Source: Russula earlei
Lineage: Eukaryota > Basidiomycota > Agaricomycetes > Russulales > Russulaceae
Assembly (NCBI GenBank): GCA_025769875.1
Contig: JAGFNK010000132.1
Span: 1 to 64,000 of the forward strand
DNA length: 64,000 nt
Direction of reading: 5' to 3'
In this document: positions 32,152-43,800 of the stretch, one piece after another
Layout of the letters: each line of letters opens with the position of its first letter
Numbering within the stretch: the stretch's first letter is position 1
Translations under genes and position numbers: made by a program
The notes under the pieces: generated by a model
What the model was told of the DNA's origin: nothing
The model's input: the letters and a program-made list of their open reading frames with translations, nothing else
Database searches by the model: none

Positions 32152-33322
32152 TTAAGTCTTGCGAGCACCTATTGTATCTCCGCCCTGCGGGGAGCGTCGT
32201 ATAAATTATCTCCGGTGATCTGTGGGCTTACCATTTCATATGACTCTTCGAGGGTGACGTTCTCACTATCATAATTTGGGCACGAAAGTAGGCGCAGAAC
32301 TCTGAAAAAATATACAGTTCTTTGAATTGTGACGTAAAATTAACGAAAAGATCAAACCCAGAAGTCCTTGTCTCAGGGACGATTAGCACTCGATACGTCC
32401 GGTGTGGTGGTAGATAATTATCTCCTGCAGTCGTGTTAGCCAATTCTCCGTTCATGTATGGGACACAGGCCAGAACGGACTTGCCAAGCAAGGGGACAAG
32501 AACTGCTCTCGAACCAGAGTCAAAGCTTGTCGGAGTACCGTCCGGGTTGAGGAACTTGGTGGCTAGCTGAGTCGTAGTCACAACCTGTTCCTTGGTCAAT
32601 AAGCAGATGACGAAGATGGGTGGAAAGAGGATTACTGCGATATCCAAGGAGGAACATAGCTTGGCCAAAACCTGTTTCACACGCACAAGCAATGTTGCCC
32701 GCCTCGACATTGTCAAACCCGGGGCGGTTTGGAAAGGAAACCAAATAGAATTAAGTATGACGAGGCGGATCTGAGAGGACTCCTGTCAGTCATAACCCAG
32801 TGGATAAATTATTGCGATTCCGTTTACTGATGGGTGTGCTTCCAAGAACAAGGGAAGATTGTGGAGAAATAATGAGAAGATCTGGTAGCGTAAAGACAGT
32901 CAAGTAGTATACAAGTTCCAAGCTGGCATCGACGAGATTCAGATTCTTAGAGCCTTGGAGAAACCAGCGTGAATTGGAGGCGGGATGAAGAGTGTGGGCC
33001 GCCTACGAAGCTCTGGATGAAGTGTGGCTGGACTGGCCATGTTTTGCATGTCTGGCACACAGTCAGTATGCAGAATTTGTCGTTACGTTGATATCTTACC
33101 AACAAAAAGGACCTGATCGTTCACGGATACCGCACTGGATGCAAATTTTGTCGCAAGGATCTCTTTCGCCGTACCTGGCGGACCGGAAAGCTCCAAGACG
33201 TGACCACTTGGTAAGCCACCTCCCAGCAACCTATCCAGCGGTATGCATGATGAGGAGAACCTTTTGTTTATTGATATTAAATCGGCGGCAGACCGCCCGA
33301 GTGGGGGAAATGAGGCAGCCAT
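32152..33322 (-). CDS. RAD51-paralogue recombination protein
   Basis: Exon 1 opens MAASFPPLGRSAADL at 33322 and includes IPLDRLLGGGLPSGHVLEL and a Walker A site, GPPGTAKE, then VLFV before a GTAAGA donor. Next comes DMQNMASPATLHPELR, an intron, then NLNLVDASLELVYYL. The Walker B strand is IRLVILNSIWFPF. After another intron comes VVTTTQLATKFLNPDG, like the L2/NQ region of RecA proteins, then AVLVPLLGKSV. The end is best read through two more introns to VLRLLSCPNYDS and a TAA at 32152; an unspliced reading stops at 32228. RAD51 paralogues assist loading of RAD51 in homologous recombination. Which paralogue (XRCC2/RAD51D/RAD55 type) cannot be decided by eye. The start lies ~170 bp from the divergent RRM gene, suggesting a shared promoter. 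Confidence 0.7.
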
Positions 33323-33494
33323 GTAAATTAGGCACTCGTGACCCTGAGCCCAGGTCACGGGTTTCCGACGCGAGCGCCCTTTTAGGCCTGAGCTCGAGTT
33401 GAACTCATTCCCGCCTTCTTCACACAAACCTTCCCTCTATCCCGCTGTTCTTGCGTCTCCTTTGACCCAACCCTTGACCATTTTATTGCCAGTG

Positions 33495-35228
33495 ATGCCT
33501 TTCCCTGACGCTGCTTTCTTCAAACACCCTCGCGCAGCATCGACCGGGATGGTCGATCAAGTGCCCAGAGGTGGTTTGTCATTTCCTCCTTGTGATTAGA
33601 GCACAATGACCGTTGACCTTGCTCGCGACATAGGCGGTCGGGAGATAGTTGAAAATCGCATTGGTATCTCCGCCGGTCTTTGTTCTTTGCGTTTGGATCT
33701 CACACGGTGACTGGCATAGGTTCAATAGAGGACGTTGAGTTTGGCAAAGATGGTATTTCGTTGGAAATTACATTCTCCAATCCTGACGCTGCTACGTACG
33801 TCCGCTGACTTGGTCCACCTCTTCATTATTGACAAGGTCCGCCCAGAAAATGTCTCCCCATGTCAGGATATTCGGTCTCAGGTCATCCTATGTAAGATCT
33901 GTGCTTTCAGATATCTTCTACAATCTATCCCTAGGAGAATGCGATCGCTGTCATGCTTCTTGTACCCCACTGGATGCGCTTCTCCCTCTATCGAGCCACG
34001 TTATTCTCTGACAATATCCTCAGAATTGATACAGCTATTAGTAGATCACCCCCGAAACCCCAGGCAGCCATTCAAGACAAATTTCTGGATACTCGTCGTA
34101 ACCTCTATGTGCTGGGGCTGCCATTTGATTTATCCAAGTAGGTGGCATACTTCATCCCCAGGGCTACTCTTTAGTGATAAAACAGCCCCGAGCTATCTGC
34201 TATTTTTTCCCATTTCGGCGCCGTGACCCATAGTGTCATCCTCGCAACTGTCGACAATGCCTCTCGGCGTCGAGGCTTTGTTGTGATGTCAACACACGCT
34301 GAAGCGAAAATTGCGATGGAAAATATTTCGCAAACAAGCATTAGGTCTGTCATCGTGTCAGCGTAACAGGCCCCATCGCCTTACTCTGTGATGTGCTCTA
34401 CAGAGGGTCAATCGTGGATGTATCCTGGGCTGTGGTCCAGCGTTCTCAAGGTCGGTCCCATTTGCTAGGCAATCGTCTGCTTACCTCTGCCAACAAACAG
34501 GCTTTCTTGATGGGGGTGATAGGGCAGTTACCTTAGAAGGCCAGGTTGACTCTGCTATTCCTGCCTCTGATCGTGGTTCCACATTTCAGACCTCGAGTTC
34601 TCAAAGTGACAATTCCAAGACAGTCCATGCACTATCAGTGGCTCAGGATCAGTCCTATCCTGCGAGCATTATTGTTCACAATCTTCCTGCTCTTTTGTTC
34701 GCTCAAGATTCTGACTTGGAGCCTTTGTTTTGTCCATTTGGTGAAGTCAGGGAGATCCGGAAACAAGCCCCTTCGGTTACCCAGTCTAGCGCTGACATCA
34801 TTTCTGTCCTTGTCACTTACTCCTCCGTTATTGATGCTACAGAAGCCAAGGTGGCTTTGCACGGCCAGACTTATGGAGACACCCCTTTGAAAGTGGAGTC
34901 CCTTTGGCCTTATCATGATTACGAACACAACCGGAAACCAGGCCGAGAACATTCCTCTAGATCATCATTGAATCCTTGTGCATCACCGTTCGTCTTCGAC
35001 ACTGCTATGACTATCTCGGCTCCACCTACCTCTCTTGTCTCTGAAGACTTCCCTGATTATTTTTCGAAACCCAAGTTGAGCGGCATGGCTAGGCGTTTCA
35101 CACATTTCTCGTTGCCAGATACGATAACACGTGGACACCGATCCCTTCCTGCTTCTACCCTTCCGTCACGAGCCAATTCTGTGGCGCCATGGTCTGTCCC
35201 GCCTGCGCGTTCGAGCTTCTATGCATAG
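33495..35228 (+). CDS. RNA-binding protein with two RRM domains
   Basis: ATG at 33495 opens MPFPDAAFFKHPRAAS, followed by several short exons (TMTVDLARDIGG; SIEDVEFGKDGISLEITF). RRM 1 has RNP2 NLYVLGLPF near 34.1 kb and RNP1 RRGFVVM near 34.27 kb, with an intron between. RRM 2 begins ASIIVHNLPALL (about 34.66 kb), followed by LEPLFCPFGEVREI and VTYSSVIDATEAKVAL. The C-terminus is serine/proline-rich and stops at 35228. Two RRMs with a low-complexity tail point to an mRNA-binding role. I do not recognise the orthologue. Exon borders before 34.1 kb are tentative. Confidence 0.7.
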
Positions 35229-35631
35229 CAAACTTGTGACACCACCGAGAACCTAACGAGCGGCCGAGTCCGAGTCCATAGTAATCCTCAAAGGGCCTTG
35301 TGCCCCCTCTCATTACTACACGCCGGCGATACCATCACCCGACCAATCCGATACAGTTTCTTGCGTTCCATCATGATATTTCGCTTTCTCGAATCAAAAT
35401 CATACAGCCGCCTGTTTTGAGATCCATGTTCATGTTTGATTGCTCAGTTCTATCAAGTAGTATCTGGTCTGTGCGTTTGCAGTAGTTGGACCCAAGAACG
35501 ATGCAGGATGTGTCGTACTTTATGATACTTGTCACTTCATTAGCTAGTGTTCATCATTCGTTATGGCACGATGTTAGCTCCTTGCTGACCAACCAAGTCT
35601 AGTGTCGGCTCTGCCCGGAAGAGAAGTGATT

Positions 35632-38600
35632 ATGGACTCTGCCCACAACCACGACGGTCCAAAACGGCCACGCGTGCGACCTCTCCCCATCCCAAGACCT
35701 TCTGTCTCAGGGGATTCGCATAATGGGAATTCCACCTATGGCTCATCTATATCTAGCAACGACCTTACTGCTCCTCCCCCTCATTCCCGAACGTCGTCGA
35801 CTTCAACAGACCCTACTGCGGACAACCATCACCCAGGTGATACAAGAACGGTGTTTCTGGCAGGAACAACCATAACCGAATCCCCGATATCTAGTCCAAC
35901 TCTACATGATAGCCAATCCCCAACCCCATCGGCTCCTCCCTCGAGGATTAAGTTAGCTCGGTCGCGTCCAGTGAAGAAATCGTCGTTACTCTCGAACAGA
36001 TCGTCTTCTACTTCTGACTTGAAAGCGACAGATGAGCCCTCTCAATCCACGCGACGCTGGGATGATCTCCGTCATCATTTCCTGCGCGCACAACTACAAC
36101 CATCCACCCTGGCTCCTAGCGTTCAATCAGGCACTCCTCCGCCCGCCGTCTCCGACGTACCCCAACGCCCGTCCACATCGAAGCAGTTTCGAATGCCCAA
36201 ACTTGGATTCAAGCATGTCGTAGAACAAGCGCAGGACACGGCTGCGGATCAAAGCAAGAAGTTCCGAGATGATATTCTCAGCGCATTGAGCGCAATGCGA
36301 TCCATTGAGCCTAAGGCACCGAGAAGGGAACGGGAAGGGACACTGGCGAGTATGGCCACGTCGTTGAACATGGGCTTTATGAGCTCGAATGCAACCCTCG
36401 AGATTGCGAGCACTTCGACCTCAAGTTACCTGCCGCAGAGTCGCGCTAAGGCCCTGCGGAGACAAGCATCCTTGCAGGTCGTAGCTTCCCACTCGCAATC
36501 AGTCGTCATTACTTCTCTTTACAACATCATCTCTTATCATGCCTCATCCGCTCCCGACCAGCTACAGGCTGCAAAGTTTCTGCCGCACGAGAACGCAGTC
36601 TTATTCGCCCTATTAAGGCCTTTCATGACCCCACAGGGAGAAGCCGCTGATAGTGAGCGTCTGCAAGCATTGGAAGCTTTTGAGATCACAGTCAGGACTT
36701 GGAAGCCAGCTTCGAGTGAGGTAAGGCCCTGCTCTCATTCTTTGCCAATCGCCATCTCAATGTGCGCGTTGGGATTATAGGACTTCCTCGAGCGCTGCAT
36801 TTGGTGCTACAGGGTTGCGCGGATGATCCAGGATCAGAGGCATGTCCGAATGAGGGTACTCGCCATTTTGTCCACCTGCTTATTTTCCTCCGGTCATCCG
36901 TTCGGGACTGGATCATTCATCACTGTCCAGACTCTTTTCCAAACTTTGTTTTCCTTACAAGGGTCATTACTCGAGGAAGATGATTCGGAGGGAGCATCAT
37001 ACGTAACCGAACTCATCAATGACGCAAAGAAAGCCCGAAGTGAGGGCCTTGATTCTTCCCTATTGATGCTAGCACTACGGGGTCCAACTTCGTTCTGAAG
37101 CTGATGCTCAAGCTGTCATGGATTGCATGATAATCATAGCATTGAGTGCCTGTGTGGAAAATGCGACCTACGGCGAGCATCAATATGTGTTAAACAATGT
37201 GGATTGAGGCGAAGGTCAGCGAAAGTTGTATCTGTCTGTTCTACGCGAAATGACCTCTTTGTAGGAAAGCTGGTTCAGTGCCACTGGGTCATCACATTAC
37301 TCATCGAGCTTGCTACGCATTGAAACACGCAGTATCATCCAGTGTTCGCTTGCCCTCATAAGTTTTCTATTGTCAACGGATGGCGTGCGCCACACGGCTG
37401 AAGATTGTCGCCTTGTCTTAAAAATTCTTACCGAGTGGTTGATCCCGGCTGCGAATGCACTTGTCCACGACAGTTCTTCCGACTGCAGGGTCATGTCTGC
37501 CAGGCTCGCTCTCAGTATCTTATCTCTCCCTAAGCAAGAGATTGGAGAAGTCATCGGTTCCTTGGTTCAAAAATGGTATCGCGATCAGAGTCTATGGAAA
37601 GCGGCTTTCGAAAATGCCATTCAGATTGTAGTGGGTACATTCATTTGTATACTCTTGAAGCTCCATTATGTCCCCACAGGTGAGAGAGAACAACTGGGAG
37701 GTGGTAGTTGCCATCCTACTGGCTTTAATGGATCAAGTACCCCTCGAACTTTACTCGCTGATCGCAGTGAAGTTTGTTCCCACGTTGAATGAGGTGCGCT
37801 GCCTCAACGTCCGCGTCCGCGTTAACCAGTTGAACAATTCGTTTCCAGAAGCTTGTCCTTGACCCTCCTCCGCTTCCATTCTTACCTCTCACAGAGCTTC
37901 TTGAGATCCTTTCCAAACATTTCCCAAAGCTCTTCTACAAGCCGTTATTTGCCTGTGCGGCGGGAAGCAAGGTCTCTTATATCCGGGACCATCTACGGAC
38001 AGTTACAATGCTGGCGCGATATCTTCCATCCTTCTGGATACGGGATGCCGAAATGTTAATGGTAGCTGTCATGAGCAATTCCGGTACAATCGAAAAGGAT
38101 CTGCAGGAGAGCGCGGGGCCTTCATGGGGTCAAGTCCGCCTCGGTAAACTCGTGATTCTGGTAGAACTTATCGCCTACATCCAGGGTACAAGACAAGATA
38201 AGGATGAAAGAGGGGTATGCTTCGCGTGGTCTGAGACTTCCAAAGCTGAGCAGGTGATCAGCCTTCTAGTTCTACCCTTCTCTCCCAGGCACGGTTCTTC
38301 TTTGAATTGGAGCAACGCCTTGGTGCCTTCATTGTTTCAAAGGTGTCGTGTGTATCACATCTGAGCGTCTTCATTGTCCAATCGACCCTCCAAGGAACGC
38401 ATGGTCCTTATACCAGTGCCCCAGAGGATTTTACTGGTTATCCTATTTTTGGAAATTCGGCTGCTTTTGCGTTCCTTGAAACCGTATGTTCACCTTTCCC
38501 GGCAGCTTAAACACTTATCGCTAATACTTGCAGCAGCGCTCAGTGGCTGTCTCGTGTTATCTCCTGGATTCACAGTTCCGAGGAAGACACCCAAGTTCCG

Positions 38601-41600
38601 CAGAATGACCCCACATCATTCCTCGCAACACTTACTGAGATTTATAGTGCTCTTCAACAATGGTCATTTATGCCCCAAAAGGTGAAAGGGCCGCCTCTTT
38701 CTCACTTGTCATACTGACTTCACACAGCGCAAGAGTAATGGTCCCTTGATACCCACAGGATCAATGGATGGTGCATCAATGGCCGCCGGTCCTCTTGCAA
38801 CGGACCCCTCTCCTCTTTTGACCTTCTCTACCCGAGAGCGACAGTTGAAAAGTTTCTCGAAAGGTCTGATAACCAACGCTCTCCGTCTTCTTGTGGCAGT
38901 CTCAGGCATTCTATCACAAGAGAACTATGAGAGTCTTGGCGGATTTCTTTGGCAGGGCTGCCTTACCCAAGCACCGTACGAGGTTCAAACTTCTGTGCGT
39001 TCATATTCTTCTGGAGCCAGTCTCATCAATCTTTCATTCATCACCACGGTCCAGGCTACGTTTCTGTTTATGCAGTGCGCGGAGAATGCTCCAGTCCGCC
39101 ATACTAGATCTAATTCGGACCGACATCAAGAGGTTTGTCTTTTGGACGTGATCGCTGTGCGAATAGATGGTTCAAGCATTGCACATAGTCCACAGGCTTC
39201 CCGTCGTCTCCTCGCAGCGCGACGCTTGAGTGTGATGTCCGGCTGGCGCTTTCAAATGTTGTCGCAGGACTACATTGTTGACAAGAGCCACCGGAGGCCA
39301 TTTAAACTTGCCCGGGCCCCTATGTCATTCCTGCCCACGGACATTGGTTCTAGCTTTTTTGTTTTGAGAGAAGATCTCCATAAAGGGAATTCCTCTAGCG
39401 GACAAGCTCTTCCTTTGGAACTTCGTAAGCGGCTCGCTGACATAGGCTGGACCCAGGACGAAAGTACCATGGACCAGAAGCATGAATGGATTTTGACGCC
39501 ATTCTCGCTAATCTCTGGCCAGCAGCTGGAAAAGGTGGGAGCAGGTCTTCCTACGACGATCGTGAATCGATCTCCTCAACTCAGGACTCCTGAACGTCCG
39601 CCGTCACACGTGGCAGAACCTATGTCACCAACTCCCGGAGTCAAGCGTCGACCCATCTTTGTGCCACCTCTAGTCTTAACCCTACCGGACGTTGCCTCCC
39701 TGGTATACGATGGCGATACTGGTGTTGCCAACGCTGCTCGTGTCGCGGTCATGGATTGGATGAGACATGATCCCGCTCTGATTACTAGAGCCGCGTTCGA
39801 CGCCTTATCAGCAACAGAAACTGATCTTCACCCTCCCTTTTCTGTTCTCAGAGGCTACCTCTACGCTCAGAGTGTTCTCCCTCCTGCCATGGCACATCAT
39901 ATGTTCAATCACTTAGCGGGTTTCCTCAAGTTCTCCGCTAGAGAGCGTGACGGGGAATGCGCACTCACGGGATTTGCCTATGCAGTCCCATTGCTCTCGA
40001 AACTCGTCGTGCAAGTCAACGACATGTCCCTACGGGAACTCCGGCGTGCTAAAATAGATCCCTTCTTGATTCCAACTGGGCCTCTTTCCCCGTCTGCCCC
40101 CGCCGGCTTCGTGCTTCCTCGTTCTCTGAGCGACGTCACAAGCATTTCCGATGGGGACATTAAGTATCAGCGAGACAAAGTGGTTCTTGTCCGGGTGGCC
40201 CAGAACTTGTTGTTTGCCAGCTTATTGAAACGCGATCGCCAAGAGGTCCAAGCATTTCGAAAGGACATCTCTCGTCTAGTCCTACCAACCACAGTCGCTC
40301 CATCCACGGAGCTCCGTTCTTTCCTGCCAAACAAAGAAGGAACTTCTTCATTTGCCACTGGCGCAGACGCTGAGTCTTCTGGTCTCTCCCTTTTACTTTC
40401 TAGGAGCCACGTCCTCTTGGTAACCGAGATCTTCCGTTCCTTGCCACGGCATCTCAACAGCAGGAGCGAGCTCGGCGTTCTGATTGATGGCTTGAACCAG
40501 ATATTGTTTGTCCATGGAGGGGACATCGGGATTGTCGCACACGTCCTCATCGGTGAGTTATAACAACACTCAAGCGCTCCTACACTTATTCCATCTTAGC
40601 ATTGATGACTGCCAGCGCACGCTTCCACCGGCTATTCACTTCTGGTGCAGGCTATACTCTCTTTATACCTGCGCTCTTCAAGGCCTACGCTGAGGCCGTG
40701 ACCAACGAAGGCGTGAGACGCGCCATAGAGTACAGCATAAATCGGTTCTACGCCGTCCATCAAGAGGCATTCGTCTTTCAAGTGCTCAACATGCTTTCCC
40801 AAATGGTCGTGCTCCCCGGAGTGGATGGGCCTTGGATTGCCGAACAAATATTTTTACTCCTCTCCACATTAAAAGACGACGCTCCCATACAAGCTGCCGA
40901 CACTGCTGGGATTCACGGTTCCAACAAGACGCAGGAACAGGAGGCACTAATGCTTCGCACAGCGGAGGAAGGGCCCCAGGCGTTCCTCACTCTACTGCGA
41001 AGAAGCAGTGCATCTCAAGGCGAAGACGTGGGCCTCGCAGTTCCTGATCAATATGAAGGCGGCCACTTCTCATTGGATAACTTTATCCGACTTCTTCTGA
41101 CCGTCATTGGTCATGACCCTAGTATCCGGCGCGCGGAGCAATTCCTTCGGTTGTTACGACTCTTGGCTCCACATTTCTATGATGCATCCCCTGTTGCTCG
41201 GGGTGTACTTCTGGAAGGCATCGACGCACTAACTGGCATATTTATCGCACGCAGCATTGGAAAGAGCAAGGCAGCAGAAAACTCACAGGTTCGTGTCGAA
41301 GAATCAAGTGACGCATTCTCACAAGCTGCTAGCGCGAGTATGGATGCTCTTGAGGCGGCGAAAGGTCCAAGTAACTTCATTGAGATGAAGTTTGATTACC
41401 TTTCCTTGGTTGCCGAGTTTTCAAAATCTGGCGGGACCTTTGGATTGTCGGCGTTAAGACGGATTCTCGATCTTGCGAAGATGATGTTAAGGGATTCCGA
41501 TCCCATCGGCAGGGAACGAGTGGCTTCCTTCCTCGGCACTTTCGCTCATAATGTCCTTTTACGGGATCTGTCCAACCTGGAATTGAAGCATGTTCTTGCC

Positions 41601-43139
41601 TTCCTAAACGAACTGGGCTCGATTTTCAAAGCACACGCGCGGACAACCGATTTCTCCAAGATGCTGGAAGCAGTTCTTGGACTAGTGGAGAACCCTATCT
41701 ATGCCAATCAGCCGGCGTTTTCGCTTGTGATTCATACACACTTTTGCTCGAGTGGTTTGGAGGTTCTCGAACAGCTAGTATCTGATGGCTTCGCATCTTC
41801 AACTGCCCTTCGCCCCGTGCTTGTCAGACTCTTATGTCGTGCAATACTTCTGACAGGGGCCGACGTTGTGAGCCTAATCGAGCAGCAGCCTATCACGTTC
41901 GAGTTTGTTGCTGGTATTTTGTACCCCATGGCGTTGAACCTACCGTCGGCAGCCGAAATAGCGGGCGACGCTCGGTGGATGGAGGCTTGGAGGCGGGCGG
42001 CCATCAAACGGACGTGGATTTGTCTACTTCAGCGGGCGATGCAAGCCTGTCAGAGACAAGGGTCCGCAAGCACCAGCGACAGGCCGGATAAAATTCCTCA
42101 CCCTGAGCGTAGGCGATCACAGAAGAAATCGAATGTAATGGAGAACTACCCTGCCGCAACCCTGACGATGGCGCTTCAGACCCTCAAAGTAATCGTGTTG
42201 AAGGCAGAAGATGATTTGTCTGTCGCCCTCCCGAGCATTTGGGTGCAAATGGGTCTACTCTTCAAGAATGTACTGTCTGCTGGAAATGCGAGATTCACGA
42301 TGCCAGCGCAAGGTACTTCGGTGCCATCATCTCCCCTGCAATCTCCCATGGGCTTGAAACCAAGAGCGTCAGAAGATTCTGATCTGTTATACCCTTCATC
42401 ACCACGCGCCGCCTCGTTTGATTCTCACTCTCCCCTGGTCCCACCGGGTCCCAAGCCATCCCTTATCGACTATCTACTCTGGTCGATATTGGAATTTGTT
42501 TGCCGTCGTAGATCGCCTCTCATGCTCCAAATGCGACTGTTCATACAAGAGATAACAGCCACTCTCGACGAAGAGTTCCATGCACAACAATCTCTGACGG
42601 TCCGGAATAAGCGTTTCTCTTACACGTCCGTGTACGCCAGAACGCCACAAAGGTCGGCGCGCTGGTCGAAAGCGCCTTCTCCCGAGGCCTCGCCATTCCT
42701 CACTCCTATCCCGCCACCTCGCGGGGACGTCTTTCTGACCCCACCAAAGCCGGAACGAAAGCCTGGCTACGCGAGAACACCGACTCCTAGGGGCACAGGG
42801 GTGATGGAGCCAAGAATTGTCCACCTAGGGCCCGTACAAAACCTCGATGTGTTCCGCCGATCACCTTCGCCCGGCCTCGGGGTGAGTGGGACGAAGTCGC
42901 GTAAATGGCTGATGGCTACTTCTACGACGATAAAATCAGCAAAACTCGTGCTGGCCACGTATCGCAGGGTTCGGGCCGTGCAGCGCATGATGGGATACAC
43001 TGTATTGATTCCTTCACCTGACGGTGCCGAAGGGAGTATAGATGATGTGAGGGTTTGGTCCAAAACAATAGCTTTGAATGAGATCGAGAGTGAAACTGCG
43101 GACATAATGGAGGAGTTCTGGTCGCAGGACGAGGAGTAA
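35632..43139 (+). CDS. UNC80-like large membrane-associated protein
   Basis: This is a very large multi-exon gene (roughly 2,000 residues or more). ATG at 35632 opens MDSAHNHDGPKRPR; the open frame reaches a few codons further upstream, but only through a GTG. The N-terminal ~200 residues are Ser/Pro-rich and disordered. Helical-repeat sequence follows (VITSLYNIISYHASS, LIIALSACVENATYG-type, QVRLGKLVILVELIAYIQ). The last large exon (40602-43139) holds FHRLFTSGAGYTLFIPALFK, AIEYSINRFYAVHQEAF and GPWIAEQIF, which resemble the C-terminal region of UNC80, a scaffold of NALCN-type cation channels. Fungal relatives exist, and a link to the Cch1/Mid1 channel is inference. I first considered Furry/Tao3 and dropped it because its N-terminal pattern is absent. 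Confidence 0.6.
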
Positions 43140-43800
43140 TACCATTTATCGCGGCTTCCATCACGGTTAGACAATCTCAACTGTCTACGTGCGTCACATA
43201 ACTAACTTTTGTTCATGGTTAAGGTCCGTTCTTCGGCCATGAAATCTTCGTACCCCAGGAACATGGGCGGAAGGAATGGGACGGAGTCCTGCTTGTTCAA
43301 CTTGTTGTTGATGTGAGACACTTTTCTGGGGAAGTAGACGTGTCGTAACGGGTTAACAATATCTCAAGATTTGTGTAGGAGTTGCGAAGTTCGAGAAAGA
43401 AGCATTTATTTATCACGAGAGGGTCAGGAACCAAGGCACGTCAAAAGAAACGCCGAGCACTGGGGATCTGTTGAGGTGGACTGGTTGGAGAATGCGACCG
43501 ACGCTCGGTGTCCGAGCGGAGTTGGGCTAGAGATGGGAAGTAATGTTCGGGCCAGTTGGTGTACGGCACGTAGGGCTGACGAGTGTGTAGAAGTCTCATT
43601 GTCAATCACAACAAACTACCCGCAGGTAGTTGGGATGTGTAGGAAGGGAGCCATCGACTCCGCCAACCGGGCCGGAGCGGCCGTCTGGCCATAAACATGC
43701 AACGACAACGCGTCATATGAATATTCAGGCGCGCTTGGCGCGTCCAAGGAACGACGGTGATCACCTATACCTATAACCCAACCGGTCACTTCTACCTCAC
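43140..43800. other. Intergenic region between UNC80-like gene and MSH6
   Basis: This is 661 bp with no convincing gene. A 107-residue plus frame (43371-43694) is arginine-rich and has no recognisable domain. It is presumably the UNC80-like terminator and the MSH6 promoter. Confidence 0.45.

Noticed and set aside
35632..43139. Furry/Tao3 (PAG1) cell-morphogenesis protein
   Set aside because: Large size and helical repeats fit, but the expected N-terminal pattern is missing and the C-terminal blocks resemble UNC80 more.
43371..43694. 107-residue ORF between UNC80-like gene and MSH6
   Set aside because: It is arginine-rich, has no domain, and is probably promoter or leader sequence.
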